Shown piece by piece: positions 25,036 through 36,538 of a stretch of DNA of 64,000 bases (the first letter of the stretch is position 1; each line of letters begins with the position of its first letter). Under the pieces are notes generated by a model, which worked only from the letters and a program-made list of their open reading frames with translations, did no database searches and was not told the DNA's origin. The stretch is from Melieria omissa. Its lineage: Eukaryota > Arthropoda > Insecta > Diptera > Ulidiidae. The DNA is taken from positions 114,420,830 through 114,484,829 of the forward strand of contig OZ020268.1 of NCBI GenBank assembly GCA_963971225.1, read 5' to 3'. The position numbers and the translations under genes were made by a program.

Positions 25036-25611
25036 TTAACCCTTTCGCTACAGATTTTTACTGGGGAAAGTTAAAATTTTAAATCTTACGTTTTAGGCCC
25101 CTCTGTGTTTATATTAGCAATATTCCATAAGAAATTTTTTAATTTTTATACTGTGACCCTGTATTTTAGAATGTTTTTCTATGACCACAATACATCGTTG
25201 TGGCTGTAATGATTATTAAAAAAAAAAACTTTTTACGCAAAACGAAAATAAACCAAAAAATACTTCAGCCAAAATAAAAAACAAAGTATCTAAATTGATG
25301 AAAGTGCGGTCCTGCCGCACACACCCTTCCCTACCTAACCTAACCTAACCTAAATTGATAGAAAACGTCAAATTAAAAAGGTTATCTAATTTTTATGCTT
25401 CTTCTTCCTTTACTATGTCAAGATATACCATTAAAAACCACGTATACTTCTCTTCTTTAAACTTAAATATTCAGTTTATTAATTTCGTATTTTTCCTAAA
25501 ACTTCAAACTATTCTAAGGAGCAATAAAAATGTATTCCTGGAACCATAGAGGTTTCAGACGTCCACAAAGTAGCATGTTTCCATATGGCAACAAAATAGT
25601 GAAAGGGTTAA
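25036..25611. mobile_element. piggyBac-like MITE, TTAA-flanked (family B)
   Basis: TTAA (25036-25039) is followed by CCCTTTCGCTA. The right end is TAGTGAAAGGG followed by TTAA (25608-25611). The 15-bp ends including TTAA match apart from one base. The 576-bp interior is AT-rich and noncoding and is itself interrupted by the LINE fragment at 25300-25350. Confidence 0.65.
25300..25350 (+). mobile_element. Extremely truncated LINE insertion with (CCTAA)n tail
   Basis: A segment of about 51 bp ending in CCTAACCTAACCTAACC is flanked by the duplication TAAATTGAT (25291-25299 and 25351-25359). This looks like a target-primed insertion that copied only the last few dozen bases of a CCTAA-tailed LINE. 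It sits inside the TTAA-flanked element at 25036-25611. Confidence 0.65.
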
Positions 25612-26390
25612 TAATAATGTTTTATATTATGGAACCATAGGGTTCAAACAGTTCCATATTTCCCTGATTATATTATAATTTAAAAAGTTACATGCATTAG
25701 CATTTATAATAAACTCAAATTTTTTCAATTAGAAATCAGAACAAGATATTTCCAAACAACCAAAACAATTAATGTTCTTATCAACCAATGAATCAATCCC
25801 ATTCTGCTAATTTACAAAAATTTCTCCGCATTTCAGCAAGTCAGCTTCACTTGGGCAGCAAGTCTCAACCATGGCATTGCCGCACCACTTCGCTGTGTTT
25901 CGCGCTGTGTGGCACATCAGGTGTCATGTTTACTTTCCGTCGCCGCGTGCTGACTGCATGCAGCATCTAATGTGTCACATGCACTGCCTGCTTGACTTGC
26001 ACTTGTTCTGTCACTTTTGTGACACCCGCACCACTTCCTTCGATCGCTACTGGCAAAGCGCCCACTTCATCTTCTGCTACTTGCTGCGAGTTGCAGCGAA
26101 GAGATGAAAGTTTTTGCTATGCAGCCACATGCGGCCAATGTAAATCGCAACGCAACACAGCACCATGCCGCGAGTCTGTGGGGTTGTGTGTGTGCGTGCG
26201 TGATTGAATGGATGGATTGAATTGCGGCAAAGTAGAGCAAAATTTTTACAAAACACAATTCACAAGATTGTTTCAGCTTTTTAATCGCGGGCTAAATCAA
26301 ATAGCAGCAGCAGGCAGCGCAATGCACAACAACAACAATGCCAGCTACATATACTACAACGACAGCCGAGGCATAAATTGGCATAAGCCA

Positions 26391-26525
26391 CAAGACAAAA
26401 CAAGACAAACAACAGCGACAGCAACAGCAACAACAGCAGTCGCAGTGAGTGGCGCTGAAACAAAAGCAATAGCAGCAACATCGGCCACAACAGCAACAAC
26501 AGCAACAGCAAAAGTCGTCGCAGCG
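26391..26525. repeat. CAA/CAG (opa-like) repeat tract
   Basis: Imperfect CAA, CAG and ACA trinucleotides run through this stretch. The apparent Ala/Thr-rich reading frames across it are a product of the repeat and are not evidence of a gene. Confidence 0.7.
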
Positions 26526-26879
26526 GCACGAGATAATTTCATACTTTCATTCATTCGCACGAAGCGCGTACGAATGGCAGAGAAATTTCACCGAAAGACA
26601 GTGCAACATTTGCTTAAAGCAGCTTGATGCTGTCGGCCAACACCAGCTGCGCAGCACTGTTGTTGCCTTCTGCTAACCCTGTTTCTGTCAGCGCAATGCG
26701 AATGCAAATACACGAACGAAAGCAGCACGAGTGGACAACCAGCCGGCGCGACAAACCGTTTAGATTGTCAGCCATCACGGCAGCTTTCAAGGACCCCTCG
26801 AACCTGACAAGTTTCTTTTGCCTGCGCACTGCCTTTCGCTTTTCTCCCCGCTGAGCGCATTCAACTCGCTCTCGATCCA

Positions 26880-26892
26880 CTCACCTGCAGCA
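26880..26892 (-). promoter_or_regulatory. Candidate splice donor of a minus-strand 5' UTR exon
   Basis: On the minus strand CTGCTGCAG is followed by GTGAGTGG, a near-perfect donor, at the edge of a GC-rich promoter-like island (26.6-28.1 kb). It could end the 5' UTR exon of the ZP gene 20 kb downstream, but nothing in the sequence proves that. Confidence 0.25.
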
Positions 26893-29800
26893 GTGTTAAT
26901 ATTTGTTAATCCGTTACGGCCTCGCCTTTCCCTTTGGTAATAATCCCTGCGTCAATTGGTCGATTCGCCAGCGATGCGTTTATCCTTTCACAATGGCACA
27001 GTGTCAGCGATATTTAACTAGTTCGATATTTCTTCCACACTTTACCAGCCAATATTGCACAATTTCCCTTACGATTTCCTTTTCTGTATTCGATACAATT
27101 GCAACATTCACCGCTACTCAAAGTCGTTTTCGAATTCGGGCTGCTTGCTCGGTTTTAATATGAATTTCTTTGAGTTTTGTTCGAATCCATTAGTCCTTAG
27201 GCCACCAAATTCGCAATCAACCACCACACAGCAAAACACAAAAGCAATATTTCACTTTTTTGAATAATTCGTTTATGTTTTATTCGATCTTCTTGCAGAC
27301 GCGTGTTTCGTTTAACTTTCCGTTTCTTTTTGAAAATTCGAAATTTAGGTATTTTAACAAGGACGTGGATTCGACCAGAGCACAGCGATCACTTCGGTGT
27401 GTGTGTGCGCGTCGTTGGCTTAGCACAACCAGACCACCTCTCTCCAGACACAAAGCTAACTTCAAAATGCGGCCCGGCGGAATCGGTATCATGATTTTAT
27501 ATCGCGTGAAAGTTGTGACCCCCTTTCTTCGCCTTACAATCGCACTTGCTTTCTCTGTCTGAGCGACGTTGTAACAGCGCACAACGCGGTTCGCGCGAAA
27601 GAGAGTACCGTATGCGTGTGTCGGAGAGCCCGAACAGCTACACCGCACGGTGGCAGCAGCGTCACCGCCATCGACACCACACACTAGTTGGCCACCGCCG
27701 GCTGTGACGTTGGGGGCCAACTCGGGCCACACCAGCCGAGAGACAAATAACTGTGCAGAGAGCGTCAGAGAAATGTTTACTGGGCACACGGCGAGAGTCT
27801 CATCAAGTCAGAACACCCCGCATGCAGTACTTTTTTGTCGTCGAGCGCACAAAACCGACAATGGATGGCGGCTGCCTTGCGGCTCATTGAGACGTCTTCG
27901 CCTGCTTGGCTTAGCCAGTAACTTCATTATTACCATAAGCGCCACCGCCAGCGACGTTGTCATCAATGTTGATTTGTCAGCGCTGCACGCTGACAAATCA
28001 GGCGCGTCGGCGCATCTTTCGCCAGCTATGTGTGATTTGGATTTTTCTATTTTTACGACGTTTTCATTTCGTTGCTCATTTCGTTTACAAATCACGAATC
28101 TTATTGCTGAAACTGCACAGCCACAGCCAGCGCTGAGTTCGATGTGTCAAGGTGGCCTGTGACGTATGTGGCATTTGTATGGCCCAACCACGGTGACGAA
28201 TTCCGATTTCTTGAGTCAGCCGTAATTTCCCTCAAAAAGCAAAAATATTCAAGCATTAAGGTAAAGCCGAAAGCAATCGCAAGTGCTGACATGGTTAAAA
28301 TAGTAACGGGACTAAACAAGGTCTCAAAGGGGTCTGTCCCCATGCAGAGACTCTTATGGTGTTCACAGTTCAGCGGTATCTAGTATGTTAAATTTCCCAC
28401 CTGGCAATTTTCCCGAATTTTCCCATATCGTATCTCAATTGTTTTTGCTTTGCATGAAAAACAGAGATACCGGTAATTTCAAAATTTGCCGCACTGCCGA
28501 GCATGTTTTTTGAAATAGGCAAAAAACAAAGTCAAATGAATTTTTTCACACAATCTCCGGAGCGAATTTTTTTGACTACTTTATACCACTATCGGGACGA
28601 TTTCTTTATTTGATGTTCAACGATTGTTTGCCATTTGAGCTAGGCATTTTTATTTTGAAAAATTTTCCACAATTATTTGAAACATATACAATGGGGTGCT
28701 CACAGTTAGATCGTTTTTTTTAGGGAAAGTTGCCCGAAATAAATTTACCCACAAACTGTGAATTCCATATCTGTATTTACTCGTTGAGTATCGATTGCAA
28801 GTTTGAGCCGCTAATTCAATCAAATTACTTATATACAAGTGTGAAGCACATTTAGTATTGAAGGTCACTTTGATGGAAATAAATTTTGCACAACAAAGAA
28901 AGGAAATGGAAAAAGGTGACATGAGAAGTCACCACAAAACCTTACGGCTTCTGATCGTTACTTATGATCGTTATTTTCGAAATTATGTAAGGAAAAGCCT
29001 ATGCAAAGATAAGTCTAAAATAAAATCTCCAACGCACAAAACTAAAGGTTTGGTCAAAGAATACTTTGCTACCAAAAAAATATAAAATTTTTTAATTATA
29101 AAACTACTAATCTTTGAATATTCGGCCACGTATGAATATTTCCATATTTCCATACATGTGTGATTGATTGTATTTAAATTCTAAATAGCCATTCCTCTAA
29201 TGGCGATAACTCATATATATGTATTTTCAAAATTCCCAACTACGTTTACGCCTTTGTTATTCAGTCAAGTATTATATTTATAAGTGTTACAAGGACGCCG
29301 CACACTTTTTTTCATTTTACACTCTCTACGTGTTCTTGCACACACACAATTTCACCCATACACACAATGCTGATTGAAAGTAAAAGTTGTCTTTGTTCCC
29401 CGGCCACACCGTGCAGAATTGTTAAGCTACAATAACAACGCAGGCGAACGCGAAATAGGGAATCAACAAATGGAAATGCTGCCCACACAATATTCTTCAG
29501 CACAACTCATACAACTCCGACACACACATACATATCTGCATATGTGTATGTGAGTATCAGTCTGTGGCTTAGGAGATCGCGCTCTGGGTGCGCACATGCC
29601 CATGACCTACAATACAGTCAAGAGACGACGCGTGCTCACATAAATTCCGTACGAAACGAAAGACTTAAGACACAAACCAGGCAGGCAAACAGCCACCATC
29701 AGCATCTTCGCACCGCATTTCGGCACTGTGTGAAATGGCTGAAGTCGGTGCCACTGTCGACAGTGCGAGCGCGGCCAAACGCTGAGTCACACATGACAGC

Positions 29801-31432
29801 CGCATAGCTACGGATGATGGGCTGAGTGCCGGCACGACAACACGGCACGTTGTTGTTTTTGGTTTTTGGGGAAATTGTTGATCTTTTCGACTGCTGACTG
29901 TTGTTTACCACGACGATTTAATGTCGCACTGAATGTTACCAAATCAGCGACGGTTCAAGGTAGCGACAGCAGCGGCCAAGAGCGTGACGACAAGGAAGAG
30001 CGCCAAAGGTAAATGAGGAACGAGCGTGCGCCCAAAACAGAATCAAACCGCCAACGCCAAGTGAAAGTGATGCTTCCAAAGCACTAATTTTTAGTTGGTT
30101 GTTGTTGTTGTTATGATCACATTTGGAATGCGAAATGTTGCTTGCTGGTGCGGTAGACCACAAATTAGCACCGCGTCTTCGGCTACGGTGCTGAGTTGTA
30201 TAAGCGACAAGCCAAGTTTGGCCAAAAGTTACACAACAAGCATTCTCCTGACACACGCAAGACATTGCGAAAGATTAAAATATGTATTATATCATGACTT
30301 CAACATAATTCCATTGTAATGTCACTCAAACAAAGCTGTGTGATTTAACGTTTAAACAGTTAATCGATTGCTTTCATTTGAATGGATTTGTTCGAAAGTC
30401 CAACGGAGCGCCCATCCGCACTCATTAGTCGCTGCCCAGCAGCAGTCACCCACAGAATGAGCACCGTCAATTAATTACGTTGGGCCGTACACATTTCCCA
30501 CTTTTACATGAATCGTCCGACAGGCTGTTGCATCATTTGGGGCCAAGGGGCAACACAATGCAAGTGGCAGAGTGTCGCACAAAATTGAATGGAATCGGGA
30601 AAATGTAAATAGTATAATTACAACGGTAAATTGTTGGCAGGTGTGTGTATGCGTATGCGTATGTGTATGTAAAACCGGCAACGTTATTGTGCAACAAAAA
30701 CAATAAATACTCCTATGCCTATAAGAGATGGTAAGCGACGCAAATGCCAGTGATAGCAATAACAATGACTACGACAATAACACCAACAACAAAAGCAAAC
30801 CTAACGTATAATAGCAACAATAACGACAGCAGCAGTAATAATAGTGCGCGCTGTGATATGAATAAATTGTCATATAGGCGTAATGCACGTATTTCGCATC
30901 CATTGCTTCATTGGGCTTTTTGTTTTTGTTTCATTTGCAACACAACATTCAAAGGCCAACCGCATTAACACGTTGCTTTTGCGGGCATTGTTTATTTTGG
31001 CCCACTGGCCGATTCACTTTCGTTTTTCTGTTCCGATATCAACAGCGTCGACACACAACGCACGACGAACAACAACAACGCTCTGCACTTGTGACCGGTA
31101 ATCCCATAAAAAAAAACATATTTTTATTGCACTACTGTCCGTGATTGAGACGGAACTCGAAAACGTTTACTCTAAAAATATGTTTTACCGTTGTAGGTTT
31201 TAGTTAAAGCAAAATTTTTATTTTTATTTTGCAAACACAAGATGAAAATTTTGAAAAATAATGGAACCAACAGTCATCGACTGCCTCTTGAACCATACGG
31301 TTGTCTCTACAGCGTAGCAGTGCTATTTCTCTCTTGTCTGCTCAGGCGGATTCTCTTGATTTAATTTGTATACATCTCTTGGTTGTTTTGTGCGACTTCA
31401 CGCCTACTGAATAGTGTGAAAGGTGGAATAAA

Positions 31433-32782
31433 ATGTCCCCAGAGGGACCTTCTTTAGGGAATAACAGGTTTTCCCTGTTATCCCCTAGCCCCCAACCAAA
31501 AAGGAAAAAAACAATAAAATCGGTAACTACTGAACTTTTCCCGTCACTACCGGCAACAAAAAAAGACAATCCAAGATACCTCGTGGTAAGTGCTGTGGAT
31601 TCCAATAAGCCCCTTAATAAGTTCTCGTGTTTTGCTGTGCATAAGGCCCTACAGAATATTAGCTCTGAACCAATGAAAATCACTGATTTAAGAGATGGTA
31701 ACCTTTTATTAGTTGTTAAAAACAGCAACATCGCTAAAAAATTTGTAGCCACCAAACAATTAATAGGCATATGCAAGGTTAACATTAACCTTCACAATTC
31801 CCTTAACTACACAAAAGGCACCATCTACGCCCCATGCTTAAATGATATTCCAGAGAGCGAAATAGTGGAGAACCTCAAAGATCAGGGAGTCGCATCAGTC
31901 TACAAATTCGTAAAATATAATGAGGGTAAAGCAACACCCAGCGGAGTGGTTCTCCTTACTTTTGACTCATACTACCTTCCAGAGAAAATTGAAGTGTCTT
32001 GGTACACAACTAAAGTAAGACCCTATTATTCCAATCCAATGAGATGCAAAAACTGCCAATTGCTTGGACACACAACCAAACGCTGCAACAAAACCCCGCT
32101 GTGCGATGCTTGCGCTCTCCCTCCACACAGTCCAACACCTTGCACACGTGCTCTCTGCGCAAACTGCGCAGGCAACCACGCCGCTTCCAGCAATCTCTGC
32201 CCAAAGTTTAAGCAGATGAAAGAAATTATAATAATAAAAACCAATAATAAATGTTCAATGCGAGAAGCCATTAGAATTCATAAATTGCAAACCCCACCTT
32301 TAATCAACACATCTTCTCCTTCTTTTGCCGCAGTAACAAAAGATTTTCAAAATTCCCAACAACAAAACAACACTCACATTTCTTCACCACTTCTCACTAC
32401 AGCTACAAATACTATCTCTCACTATCAACAGCAAAGTAACACGAAAACCTCTCCGTCACCTTACATACACAATAACTTCAATATTTCTCCCACAACTACG
32501 CACATTACATCAAACAATCAACCACAAAACAGCTCAGCTTCTTCGTCGTCCCTCTCCAAAGAAACTAATTTTGTTCCACATAACCCACAAAGAACTTCCA
32601 TAAATGCAATCGCGACTTCCAATACCCAAGAAAAAACTTCCAACTTTTACAACAACACCTCGAAAGTCAATTCTGAAAACAACCACACTGAGACAAGTCC
32701 AAACTTTCCACTACAAAATTTATCACCAATCTCACCCGAATCAGTCGATGACTCAAAAAACCCCAAATCACTTTCATACTAA
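31433..32782 (+). CDS. I-clade LINE ORF1 (gag-like nucleic acid chaperone)
   Basis: This encodes 449 aa starting at ATG 31433. The central region (about residues 200-265) carries three consecutive CCHC zinc knuckles, beginning CKNCQLLGHTTKRC and followed by CDACALPPHSPTPC and CANCAGNHAASSNLC. This pattern is typical of ORF1 of I and jockey elements, where the protein packages element RNA in ribonucleoprotein particles. The N-terminal 110 residues are basic and Pro/Ser-rich. The last 150 residues are a Gln/Asn/Ser/Thr-rich low-complexity tail. ORF2 follows after 72 bp in another frame, so ORF2 probably relies on reinitiation or another low-efficiency mode. No stop or frameshift is seen. Confidence 0.92.
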   Translation: MSPEGPSLGNNRFSLLSPSPQPKRKKTIKSVTTELFPSLPATKKDNPRYLVVSAVDSNKPLNKFSCFAVHKALQNISSEPMKITDLRDGNLLLVVKNSNIAKKFVATKQLIGICKVNINLHNSLNYTKGTIYAPCLNDIPESEIVENLKDQGVASVYKFVKYNEGKATPSGVVLLTFDSYYLPEKIEVSWYTTKVRPYYSNPMRCKNCQLLGHTTKRCNKTPLCDACALPPHSPTPCTRALCANCAGNHAASSNLCPKFKQMKEIIIIKTNNKCSMREAIRIHKLQTPPLINTSSPSFAAVTKDFQNSQQQNNTHISSPLLTTATNTISHYQQQSNTKTSPSPYIHNNFNISPTTTHITSNNQPQNSSASSSSLSKETNFVPHNPQRTSINAIATSNTQEKTSNFYNNTSKVNSENNHTETSPNFPLQNLSPISPESVDDSKNPKSLSY

Positions 32783-32854
32783 TACCTCCTCAACAAGAAA
32801 ACAAAAACAACCCCTCATTACAACTACTCAACGACTAATCTCTCAGATTAAATA

Positions 32855-35800
32855 ATGAAACTTTTACAATGGAATCTAAATGGTCTATTCAACAATTACC
32901 CTGATCTGAATATTCTAATAAATGAGCACTCTCCCGACATTATTGCTCTGCAAGAGACACATCTCCCACACGGCAAAATAGCTTATCCTCCAAATAAGTT
33001 CAACAGTTTTTTCCACAACCTCCCCCAAAACTCCACAGGTAAGCAAGGCATTGCGCTTTTTGTTAAAAAATCCCTCACACACAAAAATATCCCAATATCC
33101 TCCAACATTTCCGCTCTTGCAGTTGAAATAGACATTGGCTTCAAACTATCTATAATAACCTGCTATATTCCTCCTCACCAAACATTTAATAGTATGGAAC
33201 TCAACAACATTCTCCATCTTTTCTCCACCCCTTTCATCATCGTTGGTGATTTCAATGCGTGGAGCCCCCTTTGGGGTTCCCCAAATTCCAATCGCAGAGG
33301 CGAAATAATTGAAGACATCATCCTTTCCAATAACCTCGTCGTCCTTAATGACGGTTCGCCCACCCACTTCTCCACCCATGGCACCTTCACCCATCCTGAT
33401 ATTATCCTTGCCTCCGCCGTCCTAGCACCCAAACTATCATCCCATACTCTTGACGAACTCCATAATAGCGATCATTTTCCCCTCATTACCACCCTCAACC
33501 TTCCAAACTTATACCTGATTAAGCACAGAGCCAAATTTCTAACCAACAAAGCAGATTGGCCCAAGTTCATTTCCCTATCAAATATGATATGTAGAAATAA
33601 ACCAATTCAAAATAATATAAATGCTGAAGCTTCAGCAATAAAAACCATAATCAGATCCGCTGCTCACATCGCAATCCCCCAATCCCGATCGAGACAGTTC
33701 TATTCAAAACTACCGTATTGGTCAACTAAGTTAACATCCCTAAGAAACAACAAACAATCCCTATGGGCCAGCTACAAACGCACTAGAACAATCGACAATC
33801 TTATTAAATTCAAAAAAGCCAACTCGGTTTTTAGGAGAGAATTGAAATCTGCAAAAAGACAAGCATTAGAAAATCTTACGGCCAAAATTACCCCTTCAGT
33901 CAGCCCCAAAGAAATTTGGAGAGACATAAAAATCCTTACCGGTTCCGCTCAACGAAACCATATACCATTCATTCATTCCCAAAAAGGTCCTATTTACTTC
34001 CCTAAGGATATTGCTGATGAATTTGCAGCTACATTGAGCAACTACTCGCTTTCTTCCAACTTTCACCCAAATTTCAACATCCTGAAGAATGAAATTCTAG
34101 CTGAACATTACCACAATCCCACCCCCTGCCCTAATGCCATCCTTACTGACTTACCTATCACATTAGAAGAATTCGACATAACAATTTCTTCAATGACGGG
34201 TAAAACGCCAGGTGCGGACAAAATTGCTTACCCGCTCCTCAAAAATCTCCCATTCAATCTTAAATACAGACTCGTCAGTCTGTATAACGCCATTTTAGAC
34301 CAGGGTATTTACCCGCAGGCCTGGAAAACCGCAACAATTATCCCAATCCCCAAACCTAATAAGCCCAATACTAACATACTTAATTACAGACCCATTTCGC
34401 TACTCCCCTGCATATCTAAAGTCCTAGAAAAAATAATTTCCAAACGCATACTATGGTATGCAAAACAAAAAAATTTAATTTCTAACAATCAATTTGCGTT
34501 TCAAAGAGGTATGGGGGTCATTGACTCCCTGTTATACTTCGAACACCTTGCCTCTTCTGCACTGTCGTCTCGAAAGCACATCTCGGTTCTCAACCTAGAT
34601 TTTGAAAAAGCTTTCGACAGGATCGGACCGCACGTTGTCCTCCGACAGCTCAAACGCTGGGAAATCGGAAATAAAATATACAATTTAACAAAGTCCTTTT
34701 TAATGTACCGCAAATTTTTTGTTAGCGTTAACAATCACCAATCAAAAATATTACCCCTACACAATGGCATACCACAGGGATCCCCACTATCAGTCATACT
34801 GTTCGTTGTAGCCTTCAACGAAATTAGCTCTATAATTTCCCGACTGCCAGCAATTAACCATTTTTCATATGCTGACGACCTACTAATATTTTCTGACATT
34901 AATGACCTATCCCAGTTAAAGCTGAACTTCCTACATATCCTAAACGATATTTCTAACTGGTCCAAATCCTCGGGAGCCAGCATATCTCTCAGCAAATGCT
35001 CAACATTTCACATTTGTAGAAAACATAAGTGCTCCTTCCCCCAACTGTCCATTTCCAATATCCAAATTCCCCACACCTACACATTAAAAATATTAGGCCT
35101 TATTTTTGATAAAAGGCTTACGTACAAAGAACACTGCAAATATGTTAGAATAAGTTTACTTTCTAGACTAAATATTATAAAATACCTTTCATCCAAACAT
35201 TGCTTAGTACATTCATCGACACTTATAAACATTATGAAAGCGCTAATACTATCAAAAATCGATTTTGCTCTGCCTATATATGGAAATTGCGCCAAAACGC
35301 ATTTGATGCTCCTGCAAGCTCCATATCACACAGCAGCAAGAAGATGCATCCGGGCCTTCCCTACATCTCCAATTAAAGCTATCTTAACGGAAGCGGGACT
35401 ACCTGAAATAACCACCAGAGTCCTAAATAACACTCTGATGTTAATACCAAAAATAATGCACTGCAGAAGTAAACTTCTGTTCAACTTAATAGAAACTTTT
35501 TCACAGCTGCAAACCAAAAGCAACAAACCCTCGGCGCTGTCTCGGTGTATCTTGCTCGCCAAACAACTAAACATCATATCTACTCCAACCTTTATGGAAA
35601 CTCCAACACACCCAGAGTGGGTCACCCTGAAATCGTGTTTTTACAATAAGCTATTCTCGTACAAAAAAACTTCAACCACTCCAATCGAATATAACCAACA
35701 TTATAGAGAAGCCACTGAACACTTTAAAACAGAATGGGAGTTCATATTCACTGATGGCTCTAAATCGGACACCAGCACAACATTTGCCGTGACAAATAGC

Positions 35801-36538
35801 GCCGGTGCCACAATCACTGTCGGTGCCTTACCAACATACTGCTCAGCATTCACAGCAGAAGCCGCTGCACTGCATGAAGCGGTAACGTATGCCTCCCAAA
35901 CAAACAAAAAACACTTAATATGCAGCGATAGCAAATCCGTAATTGTAGCCCTGTTGAACCCAAAAAATGATTTACTGCTTATCACAAATATTCGCAATAT
36001 CTTATACCGACACAAAGACACAATAAAAATAATGTGGGTTCCTGGGCACTCTGGGATCAAAGGCAATGAAATCGCAGATGAACGAGCAAAAATAGCGGGA
36101 ATGGAACCGTTGCATCTGTTTAATCACCTTACCCCCAAAGATTTAAGAATGCACGCAGTTAAGCACATAGCCACCAAACTTGCGGAAGACTGGTCCAACT
36201 ACCAACACCACTACAAATCGAATAACCCTCTTGGATCTAAGCCAACTCTTCCAACAGACTCTTCATGCAGAAGTATAAGAACTTTTATTCGTCTAAGAAT
36301 CGGACACACAATAACCACACACGGCCATTTATTAAACGGATCGTCGCAGCCATCGTGCTCCTACTGTAATGCACCCGCCGTATCAGTTCTACATTTACTT
36401 GACAACTGTCCTGGACTAAGCCAAATTCGGACAACGGTTTTTGGTAACTCCAAACCCTCAGACAAGCTGAAATCCGTAAATTCGGATAGTATTAGCGCTT
36501 TTCTCAAATTTCAAAACCTAGCCAATCTAAGCATATGA
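32855..36538 (+). CDS. I-clade LINE ORF2 (endonuclease, reverse transcriptase, RNase H)
   Basis: This encodes 1227 aa from ATG 32855. Domains in order are as follows. An apurinic-type endonuclease has QWNLNGL near residue 5, LQETH near 33, GDFNAWSPLWG near 130 and SDHFPL near 205. A reverse transcriptase (about 480-760) has IPIPKPNK, NYRPISLL, LDFEKAFDRIG, GIPQGSPLS and the catalytic FSYADDLL near 672. An RNase H domain has FTDGSK near 964, then AEAAALHEAV, ICSDSKS and VPGHSGIKGNEIAD near 1060. A terminal Cys/His motif CSYCNAPAVSVLHLLDNC lies near 1167. The protein nicks target DNA and primes reverse transcription there. All catalytic motifs look intact and there are no internal stops. Confidence 0.95.
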   Translation: MKLLQWNLNGLFNNYPDLNILINEHSPDIIALQETHLPHGKIAYPPNKFNSFFHNLPQNSTGKQGIALFVKKSLTHKNIPISSNISALAVEIDIGFKLSIITCYIPPHQTFNSMELNNILHLFSTPFIIVGDFNAWSPLWGSPNSNRRGEIIEDIILSNNLVVLNDGSPTHFSTHGTFTHPDIILASAVLAPKLSSHTLDELHNSDHFPLITTLNLPNLYLIKHRAKFLTNKADWPKFISLSNMICRNKPIQNNINAEASAIKTIIRSAAHIAIPQSRSRQFYSKLPYWSTKLTSLRNNKQSLWASYKRTRTIDNLIKFKKANSVFRRELKSAKRQALENLTAKITPSVSPKEIWRDIKILTGSAQRNHIPFIHSQKGPIYFPKDIADEFAATLSNYSLSSNFHPNFNILKNEILAEHYHNPTPCPNAILTDLPITLEEFDITISSMTGKTPGADKIAYPLLKNLPFNLKYRLVSLYNAILDQGIYPQAWKTATIIPIPKPNKPNTNILNYRPISLLPCISKVLEKIISKRILWYAKQKNLISNNQFAFQRGMGVIDSLLYFEHLASSALSSRKHISVLNLDFEKAFDRIGPHVVLRQLKRWEIGNKIYNLTKSFLMYRKFFVSVNNHQSKILPLHNGIPQGSPLSVILFVVAFNEISSIISRLPAINHFSYADDLLIFSDINDLSQLKLNFLHILNDISNWSKSSGASISLSKCSTFHICRKHKCSFPQLSISNIQIPHTYTLKILGLIFDKRLTYKEHCKYVRISLLSRLNIIKYLSSKHCLVHSSTLINIMKALILSKIDFALPIYGNCAKTHLMLLQAPYHTAARRCIRAFPTSPIKAILTEAGLPEITTRVLNNTLMLIPKIMHCRSKLLFNLIETFSQLQTKSNKPSALSRCILLAKQLNIISTPTFMETPTHPEWVTLKSCFYNKLFSYKKTSTTPIEYNQHYREATEHFKTEWEFIFTDGSKSDTSTTFAVTNSAGATITVGALPTYCSAFTAEAAALHEAVTYASQTNKKHLICSDSKSVIVALLNPKNDLLLITNIRNILYRHKDTIKIMWVPGHSGIKGNEIADERAKIAGMEPLHLFNHLTPKDLRMHAVKHIATKLAEDWSNYQHHYKSNNPLGSKPTLPTDSSCRSIRTFIRLRIGHTITTHGHLLNGSSQPSCSYCNAPAVSVLHLLDNCPGLSQIRTTVFGNSKPSDKLKSVNSDSISAFLKFQNLANLSI

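Larger units (their letters stand above)
7091..31260. other. Long gene-poor stretch (intronic or intergenic)
   Basis: I find no protein gene with family resemblance in these 24 kb. Open frames of 80-180 codons in the GC-richer islands (about 9.6-10.0, 20.0-20.3, 22.3-22.9, 26.6-28.1 kb) are low-complexity and overlap on both strands, as expected for promoter or UTR sequence. Part is probably the 5' region of the ZP gene on the minus strand. Individual repeats and transposons are listed separately. Confidence 0.55.

Noticed and set aside
26208..26627. 139-codon Ala/Thr-rich open frame
   Set aside because: It is produced by the CAA/CAG repeat tract and contains no non-repetitive protein signal.
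27280..28162. Overlapping open frames of 169 and 170 codons on opposite strands
   Set aside because: No recognisable domain, and one frame on each strand through the same GC-rich island; I see no basis to prefer either.
28858..29085. 75-codon lysine-rich open frame
   Set aside because: No start context, no splice partners and no resemblance to a family; it is probably chance in AT-rich DNA.
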